Positions 28,601 to 38,075 of a stretch of DNA of 64,000 nt are shown here, piece after piece; within the stretch, counting starts at the first letter, position 1; each line of letters begins with the position of its first letter. This DNA is from Listeria farberi. GTDB lineage: Bacteria > Bacillota > Bacilli > Lactobacillales > Listeriaceae. The notes below the pieces were generated by a model. It did no database searches. It saw only the letters and a list, made by a program, of their open reading frames with translations, and was not told the origin of the DNA. Location of the stretch: the NCBI RefSeq assembly GCF_014229245.1, contig NZ_JAARZJ010000003.1, positions 62,001 through 126,000 on the forward strand, given 5' to 3'. Both the position numbers and the translations under genes were made by a program.

Positions 28601-29024
28601 TCGAACTAAAAAAGGGGAAACGATGTGCTTTTTGACGATTAGTGATGAATCGAAAGAACTAAGTGCTGTGATGTTTCCTGAAAGCTACCGAAAATACGCC
28701 AATTTTGCTCAAAAAGGAGAAATTCTTTTTCTTAAAGTGAAAGCAGATACGAGGAATGGAGAACTTCAATTAATTATCAATGAAGCTTCAGATTTAAAAG
28801 AAATGAAAGCTCCAGTAAGGCTATTTCTAAAGGTTACGGAACCACTGCAAATGGAGCAAATAAAACCGATTTTAGCGCGACATAAAGGAGATAGCAAAGT
28901 TATTATTCACCAAGCAATAACCAAGCAAACAACGGAACTTAAAAATATTCAAGTTACACCATCAAATGAGCTGCAAGAAGCACTGTTGAAGTTGCTTGGT
29001 AAAGAGAATGTAGTGTTTAAGTAA
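25698..29024 (+). CDS. dnaE: DNA polymerase III alpha subunit DnaE
   Basis: Second replicative polymerase of Firmicutes; it extends RNA primers before handing over to PolC, and takes part in mutagenic repair. The 1108-residue protein has a PHP domain at 1-200, the Pol III palm with GPGRGSAAGSLVSYAL and PDIDLDFPDNRR (catalytic aspartates, about 345-395), the fingers, tandem HhH, and an OB fold (IYQVAAYVHEVKSIRTKKGE, about 960-1040). There is no proofreading exonuclease domain. GTG 25698 is chosen, with AAAGGAGAG upstream; a TTG 18 bases earlier overlaps this site. The length equals the Listeria DnaE as I recall it. Confidence 0.96.
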   Translation: MGFVHLQVASAYDLLSSTASIDKLIAKAKEYHYPALAITDKNVLYGVVEFYQKCLAADIKPIIGMTVTIQGYLNPINSYELILIAESTAGYHELLKIASAIQTREEGPELPQSWLRAYSSHLIAISPGAKGEVERLLMEENRDGALEVYENLVRIFGKESVYLSAQKENPRLFAKIEAFSAEEKAPVVATKDVQYMEPKDAQAKEVLTAIRDNRTVDWETLPLAGPNYFTSQAEMERDWQTDFEKQACLETEKLAERCHVEIALDQHLLPRFPLNQEQNASDVLRQTAYAGLKERDLLAKEYRERLDYELNVITEMGFADYFLIVWDVIRYSREAGILTGPGRGSAAGSLVSYALRITDVNPIRYNLLFERFLNPERITMPDIDLDFPDNRRDEVISYVVSKYGEAHVAQIGTFGTLAAKAAIRDTARSFGLNSVLLSEWSKLIPSQLGITLQKAFQESPRLENHIKSSKENEMIWEVACQLEGLPRHISTHAAGIVISDKPLVEQVALQLGSGDARLTQFAMGELEKIGLLKMDFLGLRNLSLLDRVLKSINYTRETPLTLADISLEDKKTLKLFQTGDTTGVFQFESDGIRRVLRKLKPTSFEDVVAVDALYRPGPMEQIDTFIARKHGKEKIQYPHPDLAPILEVTYGVIVYQEQIIQVANQMAGFSLGEADLLRRAVSKKKADVLNEQRLHFVEGAKNKGYLESSANQVYDMIVQFANYGFNRSHAAAYSKIAFQLAYLKAHFPAAFMSSLLSSVFGNDDKISQYITEAKNYGINMLAPSINHSNYYFQMENETSIRYSFRVIRKVPTKFILEIINERKKAPFKDFFDFCERMPHKMLSETVLEALVFSGCFDEFGEDRATILATIDAVLQYISLLGEDSKGMNLFAEDDEFLKKMKPRYRKTSPISIDEKLEKEKLYTGQYVSAHPVSYYQNKLQNLAITKLASVVSGKIYQVAAYVHEVKSIRTKKGETMCFLTISDESKELSAVMFPESYRKYANFAQKGEILFLKVKADTRNGELQLIINEASDLKEMKAPVRLFLKVTEPLQMEQIKPILARHKGDSKVIIHQAITKQTTELKNIQVTPSNELQEALLKLLGKENVVFK

Positions 29025-29030
29025 TCTTAG

Positions 29031-29052
29031 ACTTTCTATATTTATAGAAAGT
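29031..29052. repeat. 22-bp palindrome over the probable accDA promoter -35 region
   Basis: ACTTTCTATA and TATAGAAAGT flank TT as a perfect inverted repeat. It lies seven bases after the dnaE stop and just before an extended -10 (TGT + TATAGT, 29054-29062). No T run follows, so it is not a good terminator; its position suggests an operator. Confidence 0.55.
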
Positions 29053-29053
29053 A

Positions 29054-29062
29054 TGTTATAGT
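29054..29062 (+). promoter_or_regulatory. Extended -10 promoter for accDA
   Basis: TGT followed by TATAGT (29057-29062). The -35 region (TTTCTA) falls inside the 22-bp palindrome. The leader to accD would be about 170 bases. Confidence 0.5.
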
Positions 29063-29085
29063 TTAACGTGGAAAACAATATTGCG

Positions 29086-29124
29086 CAGTCTGTCCAGTTG
29101 TAATTCGGATAGACTGGCATTTTG
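29086..29124 (+). terminator. Hairpin in the accDA leader (possible attenuator)
   Basis: CAGTCTGTCC pairs with GGATAGACTG (10 bp with one G-U) around an 11-base loop, and is followed by GCATTTTGTC, a short T tract. It lies inside the predicted untranslated leader. Confidence 0.45.
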
Positions 29125-29241
29125 TCTTCTTGTGGAAAAATGCGATGGATTTATGTTTCATGTCTTTATTCATTTTTTATTTTTACAACATTAAGAATCG
29201 TTAATAACCACAATAGAAAGCGTAAATGGGGAGGGTTATCC

Positions 29242-30126
29242 TTGCTAGGAGACTTGTTTACAAAACCAAAAAAGAGAAAATATGCCACAATTCCTTCTGA
29301 TGGGACGAAAGCAGATGTTCCAGAAGGTATTATGACAAAATGTCCAGAATGCAAAAAAATAATGTATACCAAAGAATTGCAAAAGAATCTTATGGTATGT
29401 AATTATTGTGGTTTTCACCATCCAATTGGTGCTACAGCTAGAATTGATATGTTAGTTGATGCAGGCTCTTTTGAAGAGATTGATGCTAATTTAACGACTG
29501 CGAATCCACTTGGTTTTGAAAATTATATGGATCGAATTGAGAAAGATAAGCAGAAGAGTGGTTTGAATGAAGCGATTGTTACTGGTCATGCTACGATTGA
29601 TGGTAATCCGCTTGTGATTGCTGTTATGGACTCACGCTTTAGAATGGCGAGTATGGGTTCCGTTGTCGGCGAAAAAATTCTTCGTGCAGTAGAGGAAGCT
29701 GATAAATCAAGTAAACCATTTGTAATTTTCACTGCTTCTGGTGGTGCTCGTATGCAAGAGGGAATGCTTTCACTTATGCAAATGGCGAAAACTTCCGCCG
29801 CATTTAAACGATTTAGTAATCACGGTGGACTTGTCATTACGGTAATGACGCATCCGACTACTGGTGGCGTTTCTGCTAGTTTTGCATCACTTGGAGATTA
29901 TAATTTTGCGGAACCCGGCGCACTTATCGGTTTTGCTGGTCGCCGAGTGATTGAGCAAACTGTTCGTGAAGAATTACCAGAAGACTTCCAAACAGCGGAA
30001 TTCTTATTAAAGCATGGACAATTAGATGACTGTATTTCACGACTTGATTTACAAAATAAATTAAGCTTTATTTTAAAAATCCATGTGAAAACACCTGAAG
30101 TTGGAGGTGAATCTGATGGCGAATGA
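29242..30126 (+). CDS. accD: Acetyl-CoA carboxylase carboxyltransferase subunit beta
   Basis: With AccA it transfers carboxyl from biotin to acetyl-CoA, making malonyl-CoA for fatty acids. The 294-residue protein has the N-terminal zinc ribbon [15 protein letters not shown] ... CNYCGFHHP (about 34-58) and the crotonase-type core with [20 protein letters not shown] (about 160). The start is TTG 29242 (protein [19 protein letters not shown]), with GGGGAGGG six to seven bases upstream. The long open frame before it is not protein-like. It overlaps accA by 11 bases, so the two are coupled. Confidence 0.96.
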   Translation: MLGDLFTKPKKRKYATIPSDGTKADVPEGIMTKCPECKKIMYTKELQKNLMVCNYCGFHHPIGATARIDMLVDAGSFEEIDANLTTANPLGFENYMDRIEKDKQKSGLNEAIVTGHATIDGNPLVIAVMDSRFRMASMGSVVGEKILRAVEEADKSSKPFVIFTASGGARMQEGMLSLMQMAKTSAAFKRFSNHGGLVITVMTHPTTGGVSASFASLGDYNFAEPGALIGFAGRRVIEQTVREELPEDFQTAEFLLKHGQLDDCISRLDLQNKLSFILKIHVKTPEVGGESDGE

Positions 30127-31072
30127 AATGGAATTTGAGAAGCCAATTTTAGAATTAAAAAGTAAAATCGCTGACTTAAAGGAATATAATGAGACTTCTG
30201 ATGTTGATTTGACTAATGAAATTGAAAAGCTAGAAAAACGCTTAACTAAGTTAGAATCCAGCATCTATAGCAATATGACTGCTTGGGATAAATTTCAAGT
30301 AGCTCGCCATCCGGACAGACCTACTACACTTGATTATATTTCGCTTTTATTTGAAGACTTTATGGAACTTCACGGGGATCGTGCATTTGGTGACGATGCT
30401 GCAATTGTTGGTGGTATCGCCACTTTCAAAGGTATTCCTGTGACAGTTATTGGACACCAACGTGGTAAAGATACAAAAGATAATCTGCACCGTAATTTTG
30501 GTATGCCTCATCCTGAAGGTTTCCGTAAGGCACTACGTTTGATGAAACAAGCAGATAAATTTGGTCGACCAATTATTTGTTTCATCGATACAAAAGGCGC
30601 TTATCCTGGTCGAGCTGCAGAAGAACGGGGCCAAAGTGAAGCAATTGCTAGAAATCTTTATGAAATGAGCGATATGAAAGTACCGATTATTTCTATTGTT
30701 ATCGGTGAAGGTGGAAGTGGTGGTGCACTTGCTCTTGGTGTTGGAAATCAAATTTTCATGCTTGAAAATGCGGTTTTCTCTGTTATTTCACCAGAAGGAG
30801 CTGCAGCCATTTTATGGAAAGATGCTAGTCAAGCAAAAAAAGCAGCCGAATCTATGCGGATTACAGCTGGTGATTTATTTGAACTTGGCATTACAGATGG
30901 AATCATTCCAGAAGTAAAAGGCGGTGCACACCGAGATTTAACAGCACAAGCCGAAGAAATTAACAAAACTATCACGAAGTCTTTACATGCTCTAATGGCA
31001 TTTTCTGAGGAACAATTAATGGAACAACGTTATGAAAAATTCAAGAAAATCGGCGTATATGAGACTTTATAA
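30116..31072 (+). CDS. accA: Acetyl-CoA carboxylase carboxyltransferase subunit alpha
   Basis: Partner of AccD in an alpha2-beta2 carboxyltransferase. The 318-residue protein has an N-terminal helical region ([20 protein letters not shown]), then the core with [20 protein letters not shown] (about 95) and [20 protein letters not shown] (about 200), both hallmark AccA segments. ATG 30116 follows GGAGGTGAAT, a site located inside the 3' end of accD. A stable hairpin follows the stop. Confidence 0.97.
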   Translation: MANEMEFEKPILELKSKIADLKEYNETSDVDLTNEIEKLEKRLTKLESSIYSNMTAWDKFQVARHPDRPTTLDYISLLFEDFMELHGDRAFGDDAAIVGGIATFKGIPVTVIGHQRGKDTKDNLHRNFGMPHPEGFRKALRLMKQADKFGRPIICFIDTKGAYPGRAAEERGQSEAIARNLYEMSDMKVPIISIVIGEGGSGGALALGVGNQIFMLENAVFSVISPEGAAAILWKDASQAKKAAESMRITAGDLFELGITDGIIPEVKGGAHRDLTAQAEEINKTITKSLHALMAFSEEQLMEQRYEKFKKIGVYETL

Positions 31073-31078
31073 ATAAAG

Positions 31079-31118
31079 AAAGAAGCGGATTTCCTAAAAT
31101 ATGGAAATTCGCTTCTTT
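31079..31118 (+). terminator. Hairpin after accA
   Basis: AAAGAAGCGGATTTCC pairs with GGAAATTCGCTTCTTT (16 bp, one G-U) around an eight-base loop. The stem ends in TTT but no long T run follows, so termination may be partial. Confidence 0.72.
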
Positions 31119-31238
31119 GGTATATGCCAAATGGGGAAAGAAAGTTTATTCGTTCACAAGTATAGACCAATTATATTTATTTAAGCTATAAAGCCGTTTT
31201 TTGGTCAAATCGGAATAGACCGATATAAGAAAGCGCAT

Positions 31239-31253
31239 ATGCAAGCGGTTACG
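31239..31253 (+). promoter_or_regulatory. Catabolite-responsive element (cre)-like site upstream of pfkA
   Basis: ATGCAAGCGGTTACG matches the Bacillus cre consensus WTGNAANCGNWNNCW at every position except the last. It lies just over 25 bases upstream of the predicted -35 box, a position where CcpA can activate. Outer bases AAAGCG/CGCTTT extend the symmetry. Reading from sequence only. Confidence 0.5.
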
Positions 31254-31278
31254 CTTTAAAAAAGTGCTTTGTTGGAGC

Positions 31279-31307
31279 TTTTCATTTGACCTTTTTTCAT
31301 GTAGAAT
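31279..31307 (+). promoter_or_regulatory. Promoter of pfkA
   Basis: TTTTCA (31279-31284), a 17-base spacer and TAGAAT (31302-31307), about 48 bases before the pfkA start. Confidence 0.5.
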
Positions 31308-31322
31308 AAACACATGTGATGA

Positions 31323-32315
<993 letters not shown>

Positions 32316-32330
32316 AACGGCTGAAGAGCT

Positions 32331-32364
32331 GGCTGCCATGACAAAGCATGGTAGCCTTTCTTTG
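32331..32364 (+). terminator. Hairpin between pfkA and pyk
   Basis: GGCTGCCATG pairs with CATGGTAGCC (10 bp, one G-U) with a six-base loop, followed by TTTCTTTG. The imperfect T run suggests partial termination, allowing some read-through into pyk. The remaining gap to 32509 shows no gene. Confidence 0.7.
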
Positions 32365-32509
32365 TGAAAAATTTTAGTAACGTATAAAAAATAGACTTTG
32401 AGAAAAAAGAGAAGTCAATTGTTAATTAAGCGTGCTGTAGCAATCCGGAAAACGTTTTCTTGTTATCGTTACCATGCTTCACAATTTGCGCTCTTATTCA
32501 CAAACTTAC

Positions 32510-32538
32510 TTGTTTTGCAAGGTTGTGACTGGTAAAAT
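32510..32538 (+). promoter_or_regulatory. Promoter of pyk
   Basis: TTGTTT (32510-32515), a 17-base spacer ending TGG, and TAAAAT (32533-32538). A further TATAAT at 32553-32558 could be a second -10. Confidence 0.65.
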
Positions 32539-32598
32539 AGGTAATATATGTTTATAATAAATACGAATGAATAGCTAAGTTCTAGGAGGAGTAATAAC

Positions 32599-34356
32599 AT
32601 GAAAAAAACGAAAATTGTTTGTACAATTGGTCCTGCAAGTGAATCAGTTGACACTTTAGTTCAGTTGATCGAAGCAGGAATGAACGTAGCACGTCTTAAT
32701 TTCTCTCACGGAGACTTTGAAGAGCACGGTGCGCGTATTGTAAATATCCGTGAAGCATCGAAAAAAACTGGTAAACAAGTGGCTATCTTACTTGATACAA
32801 AAGGTCCAGAAATCCGTACAAACGACATGGTCGGCGGAAAATTAGAATTCCAAACAGGTGATGTTGTACGTGTTTCTATGACTCCTGTTGAAGGAACAAA
32901 AGAAAAATTCTCCGTAACTTACGGCGAACTTTATGATGACGTAGAAATTGGTTCTTCCATTTTACTTGATGACGGCTTAATCGGCCTTGAAGTAATCGAA
33001 AAAGACGAAGCTAATCGCGAACTAGTTACTAAAGTACTTAACCCAGGTGTACTTAAAAATAAAAAAGGTGTTAACGTACCTAACGTTTCTATCAACCTAC
33101 CAGGAATCACAGAAAAAGATGCTGCTGATATCCGCTTTGGTTTAGAACAAGGTATTGACTTTATCGCTGCATCTTTTGTACGTCGTGCTACAGATGTTCT
33201 TGAAATTACTAAAATTTTAGAAGAGCACAATGCAACTCACGTACAAATCATTCCTAAAATCGAAAACCAAGAAGGCGTTGACAATATTGACGAAATCTTA
33301 CAAGTATCTCAAGGTCTAATGGTTGCTCGTGGTGACCTTGGTGTTGAAATTCCAGCTGAAGAAGTTCCGATTGTACAAAAAGAACTTATCAGAAAATGTA
33401 ATAAACTTGGTAAACCTGTTATTACTGCAACACAAATGCTTGATTCCATGCAACGCAACCCACGTCCAACTCGCGCTGAAGCAAGTGACGTAGCCAATGC
33501 GATTTTTGATGGAACTGATGCAATTATGTTATCTGGTGAAACAGCTGCTGGGGATTATCCAGTAGAAGCAGTTAAAATGATGGCGAAAATCGCTATTCGT
33601 ACAGAAGAAGTACTAGTTGCTCAAGATAAATTCGCGCTTAAACTTCACGAAAATACGGATATGACAGAAGCTATCGGTCAAGCAGTTGGCCATACTGCGA
33701 AAAACCTAAACGTTCAAACAATCGTTGCTGCGACTCAAAGTGGTCACACAGCTCGTATGATTTCTAAATACCGTCCAAAATCTCATATCGTTGCTGTAAC
33801 ATTCAACGAGCATGTATACCGCGGTTTAGCACTTTCATGGGGTGTTTATCCTCGTCTAGCTACTCCAGTTAGCAACACTGACGAAATGTTCGACCTTGCA
33901 GTGAAAGAATCTCTTGCTTCAGGCGTAGCGAAACAAGGCGATTTAATCATCATTACTGCTGGTGTTCCAGTTACAGAAAGCGGAACAACAAACGTTATGA
34001 AAATCCAGTTAATTGGTGAAAAAGTTGTTAAAGGCCAAGGTATTGGCAGCAAATCTGTTATCGGTAAAGCAATCGTTGCTAAATCCAATGCAGAAGCACT
34101 TGAAAAAGCAGAAGAAGGCGGAATCTTAATCGTTAAAACAACGGATAAAGAAATGCTACCTGCATTCGAGAAAAGTGCAGCAGTTGTTGTGGAAGAGGGC
34201 GGCTTGACTAGCCACGCAGCAGTTGTAGGAATCAACCTTGGCATTCCTGTCATCGTTGGCGCTAAAGATGCAACATCTCTTGTAAAAGACGGTGAAATCA
34301 TTACTGTTGATTCTCGTCAAGGCGTTGTGTATAACGGCAAAACAGCCACACATTAA
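32599..34356 (+). CDS. pyk: Pyruvate kinase (with C-terminal PEP-utiliser-like domain)
   Basis: Last ATP-forming step of glycolysis. At 585 residues it is of the long Firmicute type. The barrel starts [20 protein letters not shown] and carries [17 protein letters not shown] (about 216) and the potassium/phosphate motif [20 protein letters not shown] (about 275). The additional C-terminal domain (about 475-585) ends with [20 protein letters not shown], the PTS enzyme I/PPDK swivel-type histidine motif, which here has a structural rather than catalytic role. Ribosome site AGGAGGAG. A perfect terminator follows. Confidence 0.97.
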   Translation: MKKTKIVCTIGPASESVDTLVQLIEAGMNVARLNFSHGDFEEHGARIVNIREASKKTGKQVAILLDTKGPEIRTNDMVGGKLEFQTGDVVRVSMTPVEGTKEKFSVTYGELYDDVEIGSSILLDDGLIGLEVIEKDEANRELVTKVLNPGVLKNKKGVNVPNVSINLPGITEKDAADIRFGLEQGIDFIAASFVRRATDVLEITKILEEHNATHVQIIPKIENQEGVDNIDEILQVSQGLMVARGDLGVEIPAEEVPIVQKELIRKCNKLGKPVITATQMLDSMQRNPRPTRAEASDVANAIFDGTDAIMLSGETAAGDYPVEAVKMMAKIAIRTEEVLVAQDKFALKLHENTDMTEAIGQAVGHTAKNLNVQTIVAATQSGHTARMISKYRPKSHIVAVTFNEHVYRGLALSWGVYPRLATPVSNTDEMFDLAVKESLASGVAKQGDLIIITAGVPVTESGTTNVMKIQLIGEKVVKGQGIGSKSVIGKAIVAKSNAEALEKAEEGGILIVKTTDKEMLPAFEKSAAVVVEEGGLTSHAAVVGINLGIPVIVGAKDATSLVKDGEIITVDSRQGVVYNGKTATH

Positions 34357-34369
34357 TAGTTAACTTTTT

Positions 34370-34401
34370 AAAAGCGTCCCGCATGCGGGACGCTTTTTTT
34401 A
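34370..34401 (+). terminator. Intrinsic terminator after pyk
   Basis: AAAAGCGTCCCGC pairs with GCGGGACGCTTTT as a G/C-rich perfect stem, followed by seven T residues. Confidence 0.96.
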
Positions 34402-34474
34402 TGCGCACGCCTGTATTGTTTTTCGATTACGCCAAAATAGGTTATAATAGAGAGTAAGTATTGGAGTTGATTTT

Positions 34475-34852
34475 ATGAGAAAATTTATTCTTTATTGGGC
34501 TTTATATGGCTTAATTGAGTTAATTATGTACGTTTGGTTATTCCAAGTAATTGGCTTTTGGCCACTTCTTTTTATTCAAATAGCTTCAAGTGCTTTTGGT
34601 ATTTTTATTTTCAAACGTCTTGGAGGCAATCTTTTCCGAAATTTACGAGATGGACGGACCGTAGCCCCGTATTTATTGGATAGTCTGTGTTTTTTTATCG
34701 CTGGTTTTTTATTAATTATTCCAGGTGTTATAACAACCATACTTGGGCTACTCATTTTTATTCCGTTTTCCCGCAAATTATTAAAACCTAAATTAACAAA
34801 ATGGCTTGGAAATCAAAAGAAACACACGCAATATTATTATTTTGATATGTAA
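34475..34852 (+). CDS. fxsA: FxsA family membrane protein
   Basis: A 125-residue integral membrane protein with about three to four hydrophobic helices: YWALYGLIELIMYVWLFQVI, FWPLLFIQIASSAFGIFIF, then SLCFFIAGFLLIIPGVITT and the following short helix. The central LGGNLFRNLRDGR and the PGVITTILGLLIFIPFSR region are the FxsA signature. E. coli FxsA suppresses F-plasmid exclusion of phage T7 when overproduced; its normal role is unknown. It ends in a basic, aromatic tail. It is a single gene between pyk and the DUF441 gene. Confidence 0.88.
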   Translation: MRKFILYWALYGLIELIMYVWLFQVIGFWPLLFIQIASSAFGIFIFKRLGGNLFRNLRDGRTVAPYLLDSLCFFIAGFLLIIPGVITTILGLLIFIPFSRKLLKPKLTKWLGNQKKHTQYYYFDM

Positions 34853-34855
34853 TGA

Positions 34856-34889
34856 AAACCTCTATGGGAAAAACTTTCTATAGAGGTTT
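34856..34889 (+). terminator. Hairpin after fxsA
   Basis: AAACCTCTAT pairs with ATAGAGGTTT, with inner GAAA/TTTC pairing. No strong T run follows, so termination is probable but not certain. Confidence 0.6.
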
Positions 34890-34931
34890 CATTGAAAAAA
34901 GGGTAATTCATTTTCCTTATGGCATTTTAGT

Positions 34932-34960
34932 ATTACTATAAGGTATGTTTATGATATAAT
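34932..34960 (+). promoter_or_regulatory. Promoter of the DUF441-citZ-citC cluster
   Basis: Perfect TATAAT (34955-34960) preceded by TGA (extended -10). The -35 (ATTACT, 17 bases upstream) is weak. Confidence 0.55.
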
Positions 34961-35008
34961 AATTGTTATCTCGCTTCCTAGATGCGTGATATTGAAAGGT
35001 GACTTAAT

Positions 35009-35470
35009 ATGTTTACGGAAAGTATGTTATTTTTACTTCTTTTTTTACTTCTCGGACTTATAGCAAAAAATAATTCGCTTATTATTGCCGTAGCTGTCGT
35101 TATTCTATTGAAGTTATTTCATGTTGATGGCAAAGTAATGGAAATGATTCAAGCCAAAGGAATTAATTGGGGCGTCACGATTATTACTGTTGCCATCTTA
35201 ATTCCAATTGCGACAGGTCAAATCGGCTTTAAAGATTTAATTGACTCTTTTAAATCGGCAGCTGGCTGGATTGGTCTCGGGGCAGGGATTGCTGTTTCTA
35301 TTTTAGCGAAAAAGGGTGTAGGCTATATGGCCGTTGATCCACAAGTAACTGTTTCACTTGTATTTGGCACCATTTTGGCAGTAGTGCTTTTCAGAGGGAT
35401 TGCTGCTGGACCGGTAATTGCAGCTGGTATTGCGTATATGGCAATGCAGTTAGTTGCATTCATAAAATAA
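35009..35470 (+). CDS. UPF0756 / DUF441 membrane protein (YtwI-like)
   Basis: A 153-residue, very hydrophobic protein with about four transmembrane helices: [42 protein letters not shown], and the long C-terminal hydrophobic region [20 protein letters not shown]. The segment [19 protein letters not shown] is typical of DUF441. Its function is unknown. It lies 36 bases before citZ with no terminator between, so it is probably cotranscribed with the citrate synthase gene, an arrangement also seen in Bacillus. Confidence 0.88.
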   Translation: MFTESMLFLLLFLLLGLIAKNNSLIIAVAVVILLKLFHVDGKVMEMIQAKGINWGVTIITVAILIPIATGQIGFKDLIDSFKSAAGWIGLGAGIAVSILAKKGVGYMAVDPQVTVSLVFGTILAVVLFRGIAAGPVIAAGIAYMAMQLVAFIK

Positions 35471-35506
35471 ATACATACGTAAAAAAGGATAAAAGGAGGA
35501 AACGAA

Positions 35507-36628
35507 ATGACGTTATCTAAAGGGTTGGAAAATGTATATGTGGCTGAGACTTCCATTAGTTCTATCATTGATGATATGTTAACTTATGTTGGTTACGGTA
35601 TAGATGATTTGATGGAAAATAATGCTTCTTTTGAAGAAGTGATTTACTTATTATGGCATTTACGCTTACCTAATAAAGAAGAATTTAAAAAATTTAAATT
35701 AGAAATTCAAGAAAATATGGCAGTATCTGAAACCATTATTACAAGTTTAAGAATGCAGAATCATCAAAAATTGCATCCAATGAGCGTTTTAAGAACAACA
35801 GTTTCCATGCTCGGTGTATTTGATACAGAAGCTGAATTAGATGATGGGGAAGCAGTTTACCGCAAAGGCTTGCGTCTTCAAGCAAAAATGCCAACCATAG
35901 TTGCTGCTTTTTCAAGAATTCGTCGCGGGCTTGATCCGATTCCGCCAAGAGAAGATTTAAATATGGCAGCAAATTTTCTTTATATGATTACAGGAGAAGA
36001 AGCAGATGAATTATCGGTAGAAGCGATGAATAAAGCACTTGTACTGCATGCTGACCATGAGTTTAATGCGTCTACTTTTACAGCGAGGGTTTGTGTGGCA
36101 ACGCTTTCGGATGTTTATTCCGGCGTAACTGCTGCGATTGGTGCGCTAAAAGGTCCACTTCACGGCGGCGCTAATGAACGTGTATTTGATATGCTAGAAG
36201 AGATTGATCAAGCTGGCGATGTACGTAATTATATCCAAGAAAAAATCGATACTAAACAAAAAATCATGGGTTTTGGCCATCGTGTTTACCGAGGCGGGGA
36301 TCCGCGTGCGCAACATTTGCGTGAAATGTCCAGAAAGTTAACTGCCGAAAAAGGCGAAGAGAAGTGGTTTGATATTTCGCTACAAGTAGAAGAATCAGTT
36401 TGGGAATTAAAACATTTAAAACCGAATGTCGATTTTTATTCTGCCTCCGTTTATCATGCGCTTGGTATTGACCGGGATTTATTTACATTAGTATTTTCCG
36501 TGAGTCGTGTTTCCGGTTGGTTAGCGCACATTTTTGAACAATATCGTGATAATCGTCTTATTCGTCCCCGTGCTATCTACGTTGGACCTGAAAATAGAAG
36601 TTATTTACCTGTAGAAGAACGAATTTAA
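35507..36628 (+). CDS. citZ: Citrate synthase
   Basis: Condenses acetyl-CoA and oxaloacetate. The 373-residue protein is of the short Gram-positive type. Catalytic histidines lie in [18 protein letters not shown] (about 222) and [19 protein letters not shown] (about 260), with the aspartate in [14 protein letters not shown] (about 312). The ribosome site AAAGGAGGAAAC is near-consensus. It is followed 20 bases on by citC. Listeria is known to lack 2-oxoglutarate dehydrogenase, so this pair makes 2-oxoglutarate for glutamate rather than running a full cycle (established for the genus). Confidence 0.97.
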   Translation: MTLSKGLENVYVAETSISSIIDDMLTYVGYGIDDLMENNASFEEVIYLLWHLRLPNKEEFKKFKLEIQENMAVSETIITSLRMQNHQKLHPMSVLRTTVSMLGVFDTEAELDDGEAVYRKGLRLQAKMPTIVAAFSRIRRGLDPIPPREDLNMAANFLYMITGEEADELSVEAMNKALVLHADHEFNASTFTARVCVATLSDVYSGVTAAIGALKGPLHGGANERVFDMLEEIDQAGDVRNYIQEKIDTKQKIMGFGHRVYRGGDPRAQHLREMSRKLTAEKGEEKWFDISLQVEESVWELKHLKPNVDFYSASVYHALGIDRDLFTLVFSVSRVSGWLAHIFEQYRDNRLIRPRAIYVGPENRSYLPVEERI

Positions 36629-36647
36629 TGGAGGAGGAACAAACTTT

Positions 36648-37910
36648 ATGAGTCAAAAAATTCAAGTAGAAAATGGTGTGCTAAAAACACCAAACAATCC
36701 AGTCATTCCTTTTATTGAAGGGGACGGAACTGGCCCAGATATCTGGGCAGCTGCGAAACGCGTTTTAGATGCCGCAGTAAAAAAAGCTTACAATGGTGAA
36801 AAAGAAATCGCTTGGAAAGAAGTATTAGCTGGTGAAAAAGCATTTAAGCAAACGGGTGAATGGTTACCACAAGAGACTTTAGATACAATTGACGAATATT
36901 TGATTGCTATTAAAGGACCACTTACAACTCCGATTGGTGGAGGTATTCGGTCATTAAATGTTGCTTTACGTCAAGAACTAGATTTATATGTATGTTTACG
37001 TCCAGTTCGTTATTTCAAAGGCGTACCATCACCTGTAAAACGTCCTGAAGATACAGATATGGTCATTTTCCGTGAGAATACAGAAGATATTTATGCAGGC
37101 ATTGAATTTAAAGAAGGTAGCGAAGAATCAAAAAAACTAATAGCCTTCTTAAAATCTGAATTTGGCGTTGATAAAATCCGTTTCCCGGAAACTTCTGGTA
37201 TTGGCATTAAGCCAATTTCCAAAGAAGGAACAGAGCGCTTAGTTCGTTCCGCGATTGAATATGCAATTAAAGAAGGTCGTAAATCATTAACGCTCGTACA
37301 CAAAGGGAATATCATGAAATTCACAGAAGGAGCTTTCAAAAACTGGGGTTATGAGTTATGTGAACGCGAATACGGCGATAAAGTATTTACTTGGAATGAG
37401 TATGATCGTATTAAAGAAGCAGAAGGAACAGAAGCTGCTGATGCGAAACAAAGTGAAGCGCTTGCTGCTGGGAAAATTTTAGTGAAAGATTCTATTGCAG
37501 ATATATTCTTACAACAAATCTTAACTCGTCCAGCTGAATTCGATGTTGTGGCTACGATGAATTTAAATGGAGATTATATTTCTGATGCACTTGCTGCTCA
37601 AGTAGGTGGAATTGGTATTGCTCCAGGAGCGAACATTAATTACTTAACAGGCCATGCGATTTTTGAAGCAACACATGGTACTGCTCCGAAATATGCTGGT
37701 CTTGATAAAGTAAATCCTTCATCGGTGATCTTATCTGGGACACTTCTTCTTGAACATATTGGTTGGGGTGAAGCAGCAGCCTTAATTAATCAGTCAATGG
37801 AAAAAACCATTGCTGCGAAAACGGTAACCTATGATTTTGCTCGATTAATGGACGGGGCGACAGAAGTTAAATGTTCGGAATTTGCGGATGAATTAATAAA
37901 AAACTTCTAA
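36648..37910 (+). CDS. citC: NADP-dependent isocitrate dehydrogenase
   Basis: Oxidatively decarboxylates isocitrate to 2-oxoglutarate. The 420-residue protein has [15 protein letters not shown] (about 20), the phosphorylation-loop region [20 protein letters not shown] (about 92), the arginine-rich [10 protein letters not shown], and [20 protein letters not shown] (metal aspartates, about 305). GGAGGAGG lies upstream of ATG. In Bacillus subtilis mdh follows; here the next gene is polA, so malate dehydrogenase is missing from the cluster. Confidence 0.97.
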   Translation: MSQKIQVENGVLKTPNNPVIPFIEGDGTGPDIWAAAKRVLDAAVKKAYNGEKEIAWKEVLAGEKAFKQTGEWLPQETLDTIDEYLIAIKGPLTTPIGGGIRSLNVALRQELDLYVCLRPVRYFKGVPSPVKRPEDTDMVIFRENTEDIYAGIEFKEGSEESKKLIAFLKSEFGVDKIRFPETSGIGIKPISKEGTERLVRSAIEYAIKEGRKSLTLVHKGNIMKFTEGAFKNWGYELCEREYGDKVFTWNEYDRIKEAEGTEAADAKQSEALAAGKILVKDSIADIFLQQILTRPAEFDVVATMNLNGDYISDALAAQVGGIGIAPGANINYLTGHAIFEATHGTAPKYAGLDKVNPSSVILSGTLLLEHIGWGEAAALINQSMEKTIAAKTVTYDFARLMDGATEVKCSEFADELIKNF

Positions 37911-37975
37911 AATACTTCATCTTTAAACTCTAAAACTAGTCTGTAATTGTACATTTAATCATAAAAGTACGTTTT

Positions 37976-38021
37976 TAAAACAAACCATTTAATCCCATTC
38001 GGATAAGTGGTTTGTTTTTAT
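37976..38021 (+). terminator. Intrinsic terminator after citC
   Basis: AAAACAAACCA pairs with TGGTTTGTTTT around an inner partial stem (TCC/GGA), followed by T residues. Confidence 0.82.
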
Positions 38022-38075
38022 GTTCCTATGGTAAAATAGACACAAGTGAATGATTATATCGAGGAGGATATCCCT

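Noticed and set aside
29122-29241. N-terminal extension of accD ([17 protein letters not shown]...)
   Set aside because: No ribosome site for it, while GGGGAGGG precedes the TTG at 29242, where the AccD family begins.
33846-34301. 151-codon minus-strand frame inside pyk
   Set aside because: It mirrors a highly biased, conserved gene; serine/threonine-rich antisense shadow without ribosome site.
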